DNA from: Avena insularis
Taxonomy: Eukaryota > Streptophyta > Magnoliopsida > Poales > Poaceae
DNA length: 64,000 nt
Direction of reading: 5' to 3'
NCBI GenBank assembly: GCA_023614405.1
Contig: CM042694.1
Span: 91,495,285 to 91,559,284 of the forward strand
The notes below the pieces were generated by a model, which did not search any database, was not told the DNA's origin, and saw only the letters and a program-made list of their open reading frames with translations. Of the stretch, positions 21,054-32,890 are shown piece by piece (the stretch's first letter is position 1; every line of letters begins with the position of its first letter). Both the position numbers and the translations under genes were made by a program.

Positions 21054-22218
21054 TTGAGTTCTGTCATTCCAAAGCAGTTGAGTTTCCCTTTGTTATAGCA
21101 ACCCATATAATTTAGCACGCATTCATTTTGTTTCCTCAACGATGTTAAGAGAATCTAACGTGGTCAGATGATATATGAACATAATAACAAACATTCACCC
21201 AAGTCACTTGATATCTTTTGGCATTTTTTGTTAGTTGGCTCACTTCATCTTATACTGATTCTTGTCATTTATGCAGGGGTACTTTTTCAGAAACAAGAAT
21301 ACATTGCAAAGGGTGCAGCTGCATTTTTGAAGTGAATGGATGCTGCTTTTGGAAATCATATCCGAAATGTGTGTTTTACTATGGATGTAGTTGTATTTGC
21401 TACCTCATAGTTTGTGGAATGCGAACCTTGGGTTCAACAATTTCTGTAAGGAGGACAACTCTCTATGTTACCCGTGTACGACTTTGACATAAATATGATG
21501 ATATGAAATATATATGTTCAGTTCTTGTGATATTTTGGTTGCAGTTGTTGAGGTGTAATTTTTTTGCAGTTGTGCAATGCTAAATATTGGAAATAACTCG
21601 GAAAATAACCTAGCTATGACAAAACATGTAACCACATTAGCTAATTTCTCATGATTACCTAATGTTAAGAATAGATAAACCCTAAAGTATTTTCTTTCGT
21701 GTTATGGCATTGGCCTCCGCGGGGTATATAAAAAAGTACACAAAGGGGACAGACATGGAGTAAAAGATGGTCTAGAATCCTAGTCAATCCTAATTGTATA
21801 GTATTGAATTCTAACGTCCCCTCAGTCATATAGGGAGTGAAGCCGACGATTGCGGCTGACAATGATGTCTTGCGCTTTGTCATCTTCTACGCCTTGTCAT
21901 CATCAACGTTCTCTTCTGGTGCTTTCTCTTTCCTCCCACGGTCGCAGCAGGAGTGTCACAGACACAAGTGATGACGCGACATTCTTGGTTGAAGTTGTTG
22001 TCGATGAGTTTCTATAGACGTTGCCCTTGATGTCGACGTCAATGTCAATATAGCCTAGGATGTAGTAGTCATGGTCGATGATGTAGACATCTTAGGTGTA
22101 ACCCTAATCACCGGGCGCAAATTTTGCACGACTGTTTTCTTGGAAGGAGCTGAATTTGTGGAAGACGCACCTTGCGGATGTCAGATGGTGCATTCCAGTG
22201 CCGACATTTTTCACCTTG
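21054..22218. other. Unassigned sequence left of element H
   Basis: No convincing gene. A possible splice acceptor (tttatgcag) near 21270-21278 is followed by about 190 bases of coding-like sequence with stops in all frames; this could be a decayed exon. The stretch 21880-22218 is rich in gatgt/gtcgatg motifs. The same style resumes after H (43881-44017) and after the long LTR (60274-60760), so these are one tract split by insertions. I cannot name it. Confidence 0.35.
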
Positions 22219-22223
22219 ATTGT

Positions 22224-23016
22224 TGTTGGGGGGATAACCCCGGGTAGGTTCGAGCCGAGGTACGGCATGGCCAAAGCGCTAGCTGGCCAAGTTACCTCAA
22301 GGAAAGCCGAGTCACAGCTAACCTGGCCTGGATAATGTTCACCCAACATAACCTCGGCCGGCATATAACATATGTCGGCAGCCTCTTCGTTACTTGTATG
22401 AAGGTATCCATAGGGCCGAGTTAACTAGGCCTGAGCCGGATTACCAATTAGCTTACAAGGGACGGAAGGAATCTTCTTGGTCAAAGGTTTTCTCTCTCCA
22501 CTGTAGCGTGAGCTCAGGGGGCAGAGGGGAGGACCAGCGAGTACGAGCCGACAAAGGTGACGTTGCCTATGTCGGGTGACGTCGGCTATGTCGGATGACA
22601 CACCGTGCCGCAGAGGGGCTCAGAGAGGCTTACGCCATGAGTCCGGATCAGTTCAGATAGAGAAAAGAGGAGCACCGTTTTGCTATTTTGGGAGAGGCAT
22701 ATTCGGAGAATATGCCTTCCACGTATGCCCTAACTTGTAACCTAGCCCCCCTATATAAGGAGGGGTAGAATCTCCATAGAGAGGGTCAGCTATTTTTACT
22801 AAAGAAATAACCCTAGAGAGTTGAGTGGGTAGTAGGGAAGCTAGTCCTCTTCCTCCCCAAGAACAGCTCAAGTAGGCCTTGTAATCAACCATTGTCAAGA
22901 GAGAAAACAAACATCTGTGTGTGGAATCACCACACTATCCCTCCATGGATACCTCTAGTGCTCATTGGCCCCATCTTTAGCCTATACATGACATCTGCCG
23001 TGCCACCACCATGATA
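22224..23016 (+). repeat. 5' LTR of element H
   Basis: It begins TGTTGGGGGGATAACCCC and ends ccaccaccatgata, where the 3' LTR has ccaccaccacgaca, so the terminal CA has mutated to TA here. TATATAA lies at 22752-22758. A 9-bp-arm hairpin (ggcatattc gga gaatatgcc) lies near 22696-22716; one arm is deleted in the 3' LTR. Confidence 0.92.
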
Positions 23017-23018
23017 GT

Positions 23019-23036
23019 TGGCGCCCACCATGGGGC
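23019..23036 (+). other. Primer-binding site of element H
   Basis: TGGCGCCCACCATGGGGC starts two bases after the LTR. This is the primer-site type usual in Tat-lineage elements of grasses, commonly attributed to tRNA-Arg. Confidence 0.82.
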
Positions 23037-23333
23037 TAGCACCGCTAGTAGGAGTGAACATCCGGACGGGAAACATCATCACCACTGGGGAACACATCGT
23101 CTCCGGGCTCGTTCAGCACTTTGGAGCACTGGACTACGTCAGCGACAACGCTGCCAGCTGCCAGGCGCCATCCTCCATGCAACAGCCTCTTCATCAACCT
23201 TGGCGCCCACAAGATCTACATCAGTGTCGACGAGTCCTGCATCCACCCGTAGCACGTCGTCGAGGGAGGCAAACCACCTCTCAGCGCGGCTCGCGGCCTG
23301 TGTATCACTCGCCCCGCTAGCTGCATTCAGGTC

Positions 23334-25463
23334 ATGATGATCGCGCTAGATGCAGGAGCAAGAAAAGACCCAACGCCAGATCCAGACGCTACCCCGAAAG
23401 TAGCTAGGTTAAGGTTTCCTCCACTAGAGAGACCAGAGAACGTGCTGCAGTAGGCAATAGAAAGCTTAGCAACTCCCATAGCACCTGTAGTAGATCCGGC
23501 TCAGGCATAGGCTGAGCTAGAGGAGACTCGGCAGAAGGTGTTAGCCGGGGCAAAGAAAGTAGCTGAGTTGCAGCAGTCACTGAACATCACTTTGCGTGAG
23601 TACGTGAAAGAAAACCGTTTGGATGTAGTGAAAATTAGAGGTAGAAACTTGATCACTGAGATAAACAAAGAGTATTTTCCTAAGCCGAGGCAAACAGCTA
23701 CCTTAGTTACAGCACGACTGGAGAGGTATAGTACCCCAGCGAAGAACCTAAGGGCTGCAAAGGCAGCAGCATCCGAGTTAGAGGGTCTAACCGAAGAAGC
23801 CCGGGAGAGGCAGCAGAAAGAGTAAACCACTTAGTGAGAGTAGCAAATAAGCAGAATGAGGAGATACTCAAAGAAAACCCAGCGATACCAGGAGGCTCTT
23901 CATTCGGCAAGGGGTAACCCGGCGAAATCCTCTGGGGTAGCATCATGCCCTCATGATGGCCGCAAAAGAGAGGAGGTGGTAAACTTGGGGGAAAGAACAA
24001 GAAGATGGTCCCGTATGACCCGGCAAGGGCAGGGAAAGGAAAAGCAGTGCAAGTCGACGAGGGTCGTCACAGTGCCAGCCAAGGTGAAGCTGGCCGAGGT
24101 AACCGCGACCAAGGCAATGCAGGTTAGGGAAACACTAGAAACAACAATGCCGAACAGCATAACTCGGTGGGAGGGGCAAAACCCACCACGGCAATAGCAT
24201 CAACAATATATACCTCAGCAGGAGAGAAGTGCTGGCCTGGCAATGCAACAACAATACGCTCGTCCAGGTCAGGATAAATACAATGATGGTTATTCGGTAA
24301 TGGTTGATGTCGGCTTTCCCAGGCCAGAGCACCATGTGATAGGATCAAGGCTCAAAAATAGAAACTTTCAGCCAAATGATGCAAGCTGAAGTTGGACCGA
24401 ATATATAGGTCGGAGATGATTGAGGGGCAAGGTCCTCCGGGTCCAGCATGCTTTGGACCTCGGATCATGAGAGAGCCACCTGTGCCGAACTTTCAGTTGG
24501 CCAGAGGAACCAAGACGTATGACGGCACCACCAAGCTGTATGATTGGCTCATCGACTATGCCACTACGGTTAACATTGCTGGAGGAAATTTGAGATGGGC
24601 TGTGAGATATGTACCTCAGATGTTGGAGGGGCCAGCAAGAGTCTGATTAAACAACTTTCTAGAAGGAAGCATCAAATGTTGGATAGATTTTGAGGAAATG
24701 TTCATCAGTAACTTCTCGAGCACATACAAGAGGCCGAATAGGCCACAAACACTGGCAATGTGCAAGCAAAGGCCAAATGATACTGATCGGGAGTTCTTAA
24801 CTCGGTGGTGCAATGTGTGCAACTCTTGGGAAGGAGTAATTGAGTCACAGGCAATAGCCTGGTTTGCTCAAGGATGTAGATATGCGAGTATGTTGTGGCA
24901 GAGGCTGCAAAGGGATATGCCAACTACCTTGGCAGAAACAATCCGAATAGCTGACTCGTATGCGTTAGGAGATCCAACCTCGGCTAATGTCAAGTGAGTC
25001 AAATGAAGAGTACTACAACCAAGATGGAACCAAGTCATCTAGGCGAAATTACTTTCAAGGTAAAAGAAGGGATGAGCGGCTGGATTACAGACACAATTCG
25101 CAGCAAGTTGCGGCTGTGGATCAAGATCAGCCCAATGCCGATGCAAATGAGCGCCAGAAAACTGGAGGGTAACAGTGGACTCCGAGGAATGATGGCAAGA
25201 AAACTTGGACGCTAGAGCAGAAGAAACAGTGGCAGGAAAAGAAGGATAGGATGAGGTACACATATGAGCCTATGCTGGATCAGCCATGCAAGTTCCACAC
25301 ACCAAACCCGATTAACCCGACGAATCATATGACCCAACAATGTGAATGGATGAGGAAAATAGAGCAAGGTGGGTCGGGGAATTCTCAGGCACCTCGGCAT
25401 GATGCACCTCGCTATGATGGACCTTGGCACGATGCCGCTCGGCATGACGCACCTCGGCAGTAG
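23334..25463 (+). pseudogene. Element H gag, degenerate
   Basis: The N-terminal part starts MMIALDAGARKDPTPDPD and continues with in-frame stops through a coiled-coil-prone block (TPAKNLRAAKAAASELEGL, about 23730-23790). The capsid region lies at 24392-24997 (FGPRIMREPPVPNFQLARG, LYDWLIDYATTV, FISNFSSTYKRP), with a stop where the family has Trp. A one-base frame change near 24990 leads to the C-terminal basic part and the motif CKFHTPNPINPTNHMTQQC (about 25283-25340). This C-x2-H...H-x4-C arrangement is typical of this lineage. Several stops and at least two frameshifts make it non-functional. Confidence 0.82.
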
Positions 25464-25637
25464 CAGCTTACTGGGGCAAATGGACAACAACTGATGTTAC
25501 CACCGCCTCCGCCAAGGTATGAGAACCAAGAGAGAAGGGATGCAGTGCATCAGGTAGATAATTAGCAGCAGCAAAACCAAAGGTATCCCGGCAATGACAG
25601 GAGAAATGAATACAGGGAGCATCACTAGAGTTATTGT

Positions 25638-27578
25638 GTGTTCACCACAGAGGAAATAGATAGAAAGAGTTTGCAGCACCGACATATGGAGGTGAATGAA
25701 GTTATGCTAGCTGTGATGAGGTATATGCTTTGGTCGGAGCAAGAACTAACATGGAGTATCAAAGATCACCCCAGGATCATGCCGAGTCCTGGATCATATA
25801 CACTGGTGCTGGATCCGACATTCATCGGTCCGAATATCAACGCGAGATTCTCCAAGGTGTTGATCAACAATGGAAGTAGCATCAATATCATGTACAAGGA
25901 CACAATGCACAAGTTGGGAATATCGGATAACATTCTCCAAGCAACGAGGACAACTTTCCATGGCATTGTGTCGGGTATCTCCTGCGAGCCCATTAGCAAG
26001 GTCTGAATTGACGTGTTATTTGGCACAAGGGAGAAATGCTGGACTGAGAACTTGGAGTTTGAAGTGGTGAACTTGGAAAGCGCGTATCACGCGTTACTCA
26101 GAAGGCCTGCTCTCAACAAGTTTATGGCAAGTACGCACATCAGTTACTTGAAGATGAAATTGCCTGGGCCAAATGGATTGATCACCATAACTGGGGACTT
26201 CAGGCGTTCCATTGAATGTGCATCAGCTGGGTCAAACTTGGCCGAGTCACTTGTGATTGCACAAGAGAAGAGGAGAATCCAAGAGGTGGCGGCATTGGCT
26301 CAGTCCGTGTAGCTGCATATGCCGGCGCTGAGTAACTCGCATGGGGATGTCTCGTTTCAAGCAACAAAGGATGCCAAGAAAGCACCTGTTGATGATCATT
26401 TCCCAGAGTGCACCGTAACCATTGGTGCCGGGTTAAGTGAAAAATAGGAAAGCGAGCTCATCCACTTCCTCCTTGAGAATCGGGATATCTTTGCTTGGTC
26501 CACGCAGGATCTGCAAGGTGTATCGAGGGAGTTGGCCGAGCACTCTTTGCATGTAAGACCCGGAGCTAAGCCGGTGAAGCAACCTCTCCGCCGCTTCACT
26601 GAAGATAGGAGAAAAGTGATTGGTGATGAGATAGCTCGGCTCCTTGCAACTGGGTTTATCATGGAAGTACTCTATCCGGATTGGCTATCTAATCTGGTGC
26701 TTGTGGAGAAGAAGAAGGATGATCCAAATGTGGCAGTAGTATGGCGTATGTGTATTGATTACACGAACCTGAATAAGGCATGTCCAAAAGATCCATTCCC
26801 ACTGCCAAGAATAGATTAGGTAATAGATTCAACCGCTGGGTGTGAGTTGTTGTCATTTGTAGATGCATATTCTGGTTTCCACTAGATACCCCTGAACCCA
26901 GATGATCGAATATAAACTGCCTTCATTACCCCGTATGGGGCTTATTGCTATCGCACCATGCCTTTTGGCTTACGTAATGCTAGAGCAACGTATCAGAGGT
27001 GTATGCAAAAATCTTTACATGATCAAATTGGAAAAAATGTCCAAGTATATGTTGATGATGTTGTGATAAAAACTAAGGAAAGCAAAACGCTCCTAGAGGA
27101 TATCCGGCAAATGTTCGCGAACTTAAGAAGGTTTCGAATGAAGCTCAAATCGGAAAAATGCACATTTGGTGTGCCGGCTGGGAAGTTACTCAGTTTTCTC
27201 ATGTCTAGCCAAGGTATCGAGGCCAACCCCACTAAAATCCGAGCCATAGAGCGAATGGATCTGCCAAAGTGTATCAATGGTGTTTAGAAATTCACTAGAT
27301 GTCTGGCATCGCTGAGTCAGTTTATATATCGGCTAGGAGAAAAGGTGTTGCCTCTCTATCAATTAATGAAAAAGTTAGATAAATTCATATGGACACCGCA
27401 AGCTGATAGCGCCTTTCATGAACTAAAAATGATGCTAGCCTATGCACCTGCGTTAGCCTCACCACTAGCTAAAGAGCCAATGTTGCTCTATATAGCTGCG
27501 ACTAACCAAGTCGTAAGTGTCATGATAGTGGTGGAGCATGACAAAGAGGGTAAGTTGGTGCAGAGGCCAGTGTATTAC
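25638..27578 (+). pseudogene. Element H pol: protease, reverse transcriptase, start of RNase H
   Basis: One frame runs through the whole segment without a frameshift but with stops at 26004 (TGA), 26310, 26445, 26817, 26883 (TAG), 26913 (TAA) and 27285 (TAG). The protease block reads VLINNGSSINIMY, so the catalytic Asp of the usual LIDGGSS is Asn. RT blocks in order: FIMEVLYPDWLSNLVLVEKK, MCIDYTNLNKACPKDPFPLP, TPYGAYCYRTMPFGLRNA, VQVYVDDVVIKTK (catalytic YVDD retained) and FGVPAGKLLSFLMSSQGIEA. RNase H begins (EHDKEGKLVQRPVYY) and is cut by element B. Confidence 0.92.
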
Positions 27579-29120
27579 TGCTGACGCATGTAATAACGAG
27601 CTCGTTGGGGAACCCCAAGAGGAAGGTATGATGAGCACAGCAGTAAGTTTCCCTCAGTTATGAAACCAAGGTTATCAATCCAGTAGGATCAAGGAAACAC
27701 CTCAAAGGTGTTGCTAGCTGAGCTTTGGCAGGGCGCACTACCGGTGCTAGCAGCAACGTGGAATCCTGCACAACACAATCACAGAACTTTGCCCCCAACT
27801 TGCGATGAGGTTGTCAATCTCACCGGTTTGCTGAAAACAAAGGATTAAACATATCGAGTGGAAGAAAGTAATAGTTTGCAGAAAGTAAACAAAAAGCAGT
27901 AAACAGTTGATTGTAGATTGATGGTAAAAGAAAGGACCGGGGTCCATAGTTCACTAGTGGTGGCTCTCCTTAAGATAGATGACATGTTGGGTGAACAAAT
28001 TGTAGCGGGGCAATTGACAAACATCGAGAAAGAAATATGCATATACTACTCATCGTGACTCCTTTGAGACTTGATTGGGCATTACAACATTATACATAGA
28101 CCGCCATCCAACTACATCTATGACTAATAATCCACCTTCAAGTTATCATCCGAACCCCCTCCAGTATTAAGTTGCAAGCAAGAGATAATTGCATTACGCA
28201 TTGCGTGTAAAGTAAACAATACGATTGTACTATGAACAAAGGATTATTGTTTTCTCCCTAGTAGCAACAACACATCTAGTACCTTAGAGATTTCTATCAC
28301 TTCCCTAGATTACTAGAGGCATGAACCCACTATCGAGCATAAATACTAACTCTTGGAGTTGCTAGCATCTACTTGGCCAAGATAGCTACTAACAACGGAA
28401 AGCATGCAAGATCACAAATAACAAAGACATGATAGAATCAATAATCAATCTGAAATAGCATCTCAATATCCATCGGATCCCCACAAACACAACATGTAGG
28501 ATTACAAATAGATGATCTTGATCATGAACGGAGCTCACAAGATCTAAACATGATAGCACAAAGGAGGAGATCCAGCCATCTAGCTACTACATGACCCGTA
28601 GTCTAGAGATGAACTACTCACGCATCACACTGAAGGCTGGCATGATGATGAAGAAGGCTTCCAGGGTGAATTCCCCTCTCCGGCAGGGTGCCGGGAAGAG
28701 CTTCAGATCCCTCCCGATCTAGGGATGGAGATGCCGGCGGCTATAGACTCTTTCATGGAATTTTGATCCGTTACTTAGGGTTTCGTGGCCAGACCACCCC
28801 CTGGCGCGGGCCAGACCTGGCCGCATGACCAGGTGGTGTGGCCGGGCCCCAGCCCCTCTCTGTCTCCTATTCTGGCTCCTGGTGTCCCTCGGTGAAAAAC
28901 TGACTTTGGATTTTGTCCCGTCCAATTCCGAGAATATTCATTTTCTGACTTTCTTGGAACCAAAAACAGAAGAAAACAGGCAGCTGGCACTGTGGCTCTT
29001 GTTAATAGGTTATTCCAAGAAATCGTATGAAAATTACTCCAAAGTGTGGACAAAACATAAGAAAGTAGATAAAACCAAGCATGGAACATCAAAAATTATG
29101 GATACGTTAGCAACGTATCA
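27579..29120 (-). repeat. 3' LTR of element B, lacking the TATA region
   Basis: This 1542-bp LTR reads TGATACGTTGCTAACG from the right end (29120). Compared with the 5' LTR it lacks about 50 bases at 28784 (after ttagggtttc), the segment that holds the TATA-like element (catatattg) in the 5' LTR and in the solo copy. The polypurine tract lies to its right at about 29122-29136 (acatccccaagctta on the plus strand). Confidence 0.92.
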
Positions 29121-31800
29121 ACATCCCCAAGCTTAACTCCTGCTCGTTCTCGAGTAGGTAAGTGATAAAAAGAAAGAATAATTTTTGAGGTGACATGCAC
29201 CATCATAAACTTGATCAAAATATTTGTAAAACATTGATAGCTGGGATCATAGTACTTCAATCATAACATGAAAGACAAAGTCCTAGCAATAAGGCAAAGC
29301 AACTAAGTTGCAACATGAAAAGGCACAAACAAAAGATTCATGAATAAAAATGCTTTGCAAGACGTTTGTTTGTTTCACATAAAGAAAACATAGCATAGTG
29401 GAATTCAGCTTGTCCCTCATAGAGTAGCAAACATAAATGCATAGGACACCTTCAAAGTTCATAAGAGTGACTAGATACAAATATTTTAAAACAAGCAATA
29501 TCAAAGCAATGCATCAATCAACAAGTCTTGGGACAATGCACATAGAACTAAGAATGGCCACTATGCTCTCAAAGTAGGTGCATAAAGATAGAAGGTGGAG
29601 ACTCAACATAAAGGTAAAAGAAAGGGCCTTCATAGAAGTAAGTAGGGTTCAAGTCTCATAAAGAGCTTCCAAAAATTATGGTACTTATTAGCTTTCAGCT
29701 CTCATTGCCCCTATCATAGGCATCTTGAAGGTGATTAAGGTTAAAGTGACACAACTAAGAGGATATGCTTGATAAGTTATAAGATGAAATCTCATGCCCT
29801 TACTTACGAAGACCGAACCTCATGCTACTCAACTTTATCACAAGTAAGCTCTTGTCATTGTAAGTACATGTGTATCATAGAGAACTGCCAACGGGGTACC
29901 CCTTGCACATGATATAGGAGCTATCCCATAATCAAAATGACAAGGCAAGCAGACAATGAGCATCTCAGCGATCTTTTTATTTGCTATTTGCATAGGTTTT
30001 TATTGAGGATGCTTCATAGAGTGCTCATTATGGTTATGCTGCAAGTTTCCACCATGATTAGGCATGGCTTAGGCTAGCAGCCCAGGCGTTTCTCTAACAC
30101 AAATACAAACTCCATGATCTAAGAAGTTCCCCTTTTATTTCACACCGCCGGGATCCATAAGCAAAAGAACATGATATCAACGGGGTACAAAGTACAGGTG
30201 CAATGTTGAAAGCGTTCCCCAGGATACATGGTTCTGCTAACTTCAACTTATAAAGTGCAAGCATATACGCAACAAAGATGGACGCAATGGTTCAAGTTTA
30301 TTAAATGCAAGAAAGTAAAGTGTGCCATCAAGTTCATGAGAGCTTTAATCACTAGTTTTCTCATAACAAGTTTAATTCAGAAGGTAGAGAAAAACATGAA
30401 TATACTTGGAATAGCATATGCTAGTAGGTAGGTATGGTGGACTCTTTGGAATAACTTGGTTTTAGGAGTTGGATACATGAGTGGAACTCATACTTGGTTA
30501 CAGAGGCTAGCAAAAGATTGGGAGCGACCAACTAAGAGAGCAATAATGGCCATAATCATGCAGAGCGACAAAACATCATTAATCAAAGCATAAAGTGATA
30601 TTACAAGTTGAAAACTAAAGGATAATAAAGGCTTATGGTGACTTGGGATAGTCATAACATGGTGTGAGCATGCGCCAAGTCAACCCAAATAAAGCATCAA
30701 AGGAGAATACCACAATACTATGCTTTAATATGCTAAAACAGCGCATGATTCATCCAAGGCACATTAAGCAATCTCAATTGTTTATAACAAGTCATGCTAC
30801 ATCAAAGAAAACTAAGCATAAAGCCAAAACAATATCAAGCATGGCATGACAAAGCATAGGCCACAATCAAAAACAAGCTCTCTTTACCAGTTAAGCATGA
30901 ACTTTCCTACTCTTTTCCAATCCAAACCAAACTATTTGAAAACCAATGCATGAAAGAGCGGGTCCAACCAATTTATTCAAAAAACTAAGCAAACCAAGCA
31001 AACGAAAACCAAAACGAAAAACGAAAAAGAAGACGCTCCAAGAACAACACAATTGTGCATGAAACAATAAAAATGAAGCGTTTGGAAGAAACCTGGGATT
31101 GTTATTGATGAAGAAGGGGATGCCTTGGGCATCCCCAAGCTTTGACACTTGTACTTCTTGGGGTGACACGCGTGGCATTCCCAAGCTTGAGATTTAGTCC
31201 ATCCTTCATCTCATTACTCGTTCTTTCCATACACCTGAAATTTTTGCTTCACACAATCTTTATTAGCAACATTAGTGCACTCAAGATAATAGGTCTTTAG
31301 GTTCAGTTTCAACACTAATAAAACTTCCATTAAAACACAAGATACTGTATCACTTCCCTCAAAATGCTCATTTCCCCAAAAGAACTCAAAAAGAAACCAA
31401 CAAGAAGCAAATGCAAATAAAGGCAGAAACCTGGCAAAACAGACCAGCAATTAAATACGAATTTTTTCGAAGACCTTCTGTTGCTAAAATCGAAAAGTGT
31501 TGAACTAACGAAAGTTAGATAACAACTTGGGGCAGAAGCACAATTATTCACGCCTCAAAAGGACGTACATAGATTTTACACGAATTTTTACGGTTAAGCA
31601 CATAAATCGTTTTCGGGACAACAACTTTCCCAATCATTACTTATCTCTCATTAGAGGTTACTCTTGGCACAAAAATCAAATAAAAAGGACAAGGAGCGGT
31701 TGTTACAGAAGTAATAACTTACAAGACTCATCTAAAACTTTTGGGTTATCTCCCAATAAGTACTTTTTTCTTTAACGCCTTTAAGTTAGGCATAAAAGTA
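29121..31800 (-). other. Non-coding 3' internal region of element B
   Basis: No supportable ORF in 2.7 kb. It is collinear in reverse with 935-3588 of element A. A local palindrome, ggatgccttgggcatcccc near 31119-31137, resembles a motif seen in related elements (compare 55801-55820 in element C). Confidence 0.8.
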
Positions 31801-31810
31801 AGAAAAAGAA

Positions 31811-32670
31811 TCAAGTTTTCTCAAATGAAGAAGCATTAAAACCAAATTTCTTGCCCTTACCTCTCTTACTTTTATTCTTAACTTTGGGGAACATGTGATT
31901 GTTTGGTGGAGAAGCAAAGTGCATGGTCCCTTTTCCCACGTCTATTATTGCTCCAAGGAGCTTCAATAGGGATCTTCCAAGTGTAATTTGTTCTTTTCCT
32001 GCACATTCAATAACAAGATAATCAGTAGAAATCATTTTCCCTAGGATCTTTGTAAACACTCCTTCAGCTATTCTAATGGGTAGTATTGTGGAATTATTAG
32101 CAAGAAATATTTCTTCTCCTCCTTCAGAAAGCCCCCAAAGATTTAAAGATTCATAGGCATCTTTGGGCATGAGACAAAATTCAGACATGATATCACAACG
32201 AGCTTGAAAAGTTTCATTATTTATAACAATCTTTACTGTGGGGAGCCACTTTGATGGTTCGGAATTTATTGGAACATAATCCTGATGTTCTCTAAGCGTG
32301 TTATAGCAATCTTTTAAACTAGTAGTGCGGGTCTCAAGAGTGTTCAATCTAGCAAATATGTTCATAAAGGAAGAATCAGATTTGCTAGGAAGTTGTAAGT
32401 AAAGATCAACTTCTTTATGGCATTAGCAGCATCATCCTCATTGCATTGGAGTAAATCTCCTCCTACAACAGCATCCAAAGCATATCTATAACAAAGAGCA
32501 ATTCCAAGGTAAAAACTGCTAAGGAACACGCTTTAAGTCATTTTAGGTTCAGTTTTTTCATGTAGATCAGAGATTCTAGACCAAGCTTCTTTGAAACTCT
32601 CTTCAATTCCTTGTTTAAAAGTGAAAATCATTTCCTCAGGTGACATAGTGATTGGAGCAATGCTAGACAT
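31811..32670 (-). pseudogene. Element B gag-protease remnant
   Basis: On the minus strand an ATG at 32670 opens MSSIAPITMSPEEMIFTFKQ, a gag-like start, and stops after 47 codons (TAA after KMT). The C-terminal frame (32365-31811, 184 codons) reads FARLNTLETRTTSLKDCYN, then a retropepsin-like fold: TVKIVINNETFQARCDIMSE, CLMPKDAYESLNLWGL, STDYLVIECAGKEQITLGRS and GAIIDVGKGTMHF. At the active-site position it reads CDIMSEF instead of a D-(T/S)-G triad, so proteolytic activity is unlikely. As I remember, Sabrina-type elements share this substitution, which would make it a family feature. Further small indels separate the two parts. Confidence 0.8.
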
Positions 32671-32862
32671 AATGACAACTTAAGATAGGAACAGATTTAA
32701 TTTTTTTTGTGTTTTAATAAAGAAAGCAAACTGGCAAGACTAATTTTTTTGTGTTTTTGATAAAGAAACAAGCAAACAAAGAATAAATAAACTAAGCAAA
32801 ACAAAAACAACAAAGTAAAGAGATTGGTTATGCGGGACTCCCCTTGTGAAGATGTCCTTGAC

Positions 32863-32880
32863 TCCCCGGCAACGGCGCCA
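32863..32880 (-). other. Primer-binding site of element B
   Basis: On the minus strand this reads TGGCGCCGTTGCCGGGGA, ten bases after the LTR end, as in element A. Confidence 0.88.
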
Positions 32881-32890
32881 GAAAATCACT

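Noticed and set aside
21279..21490. Possible exon after a tttatgcag acceptor
   Set aside because: All frames contain stops within 20-40 codons and none shows a known domain; kept only as a remark.
22104..22223. Minus-strand coding-like fragment (KVKNVGTGMHHLTSARCVFH) next to H
   Set aside because: A short frame, not continued convincingly across H after removing it; the second half is out of frame or has stops.
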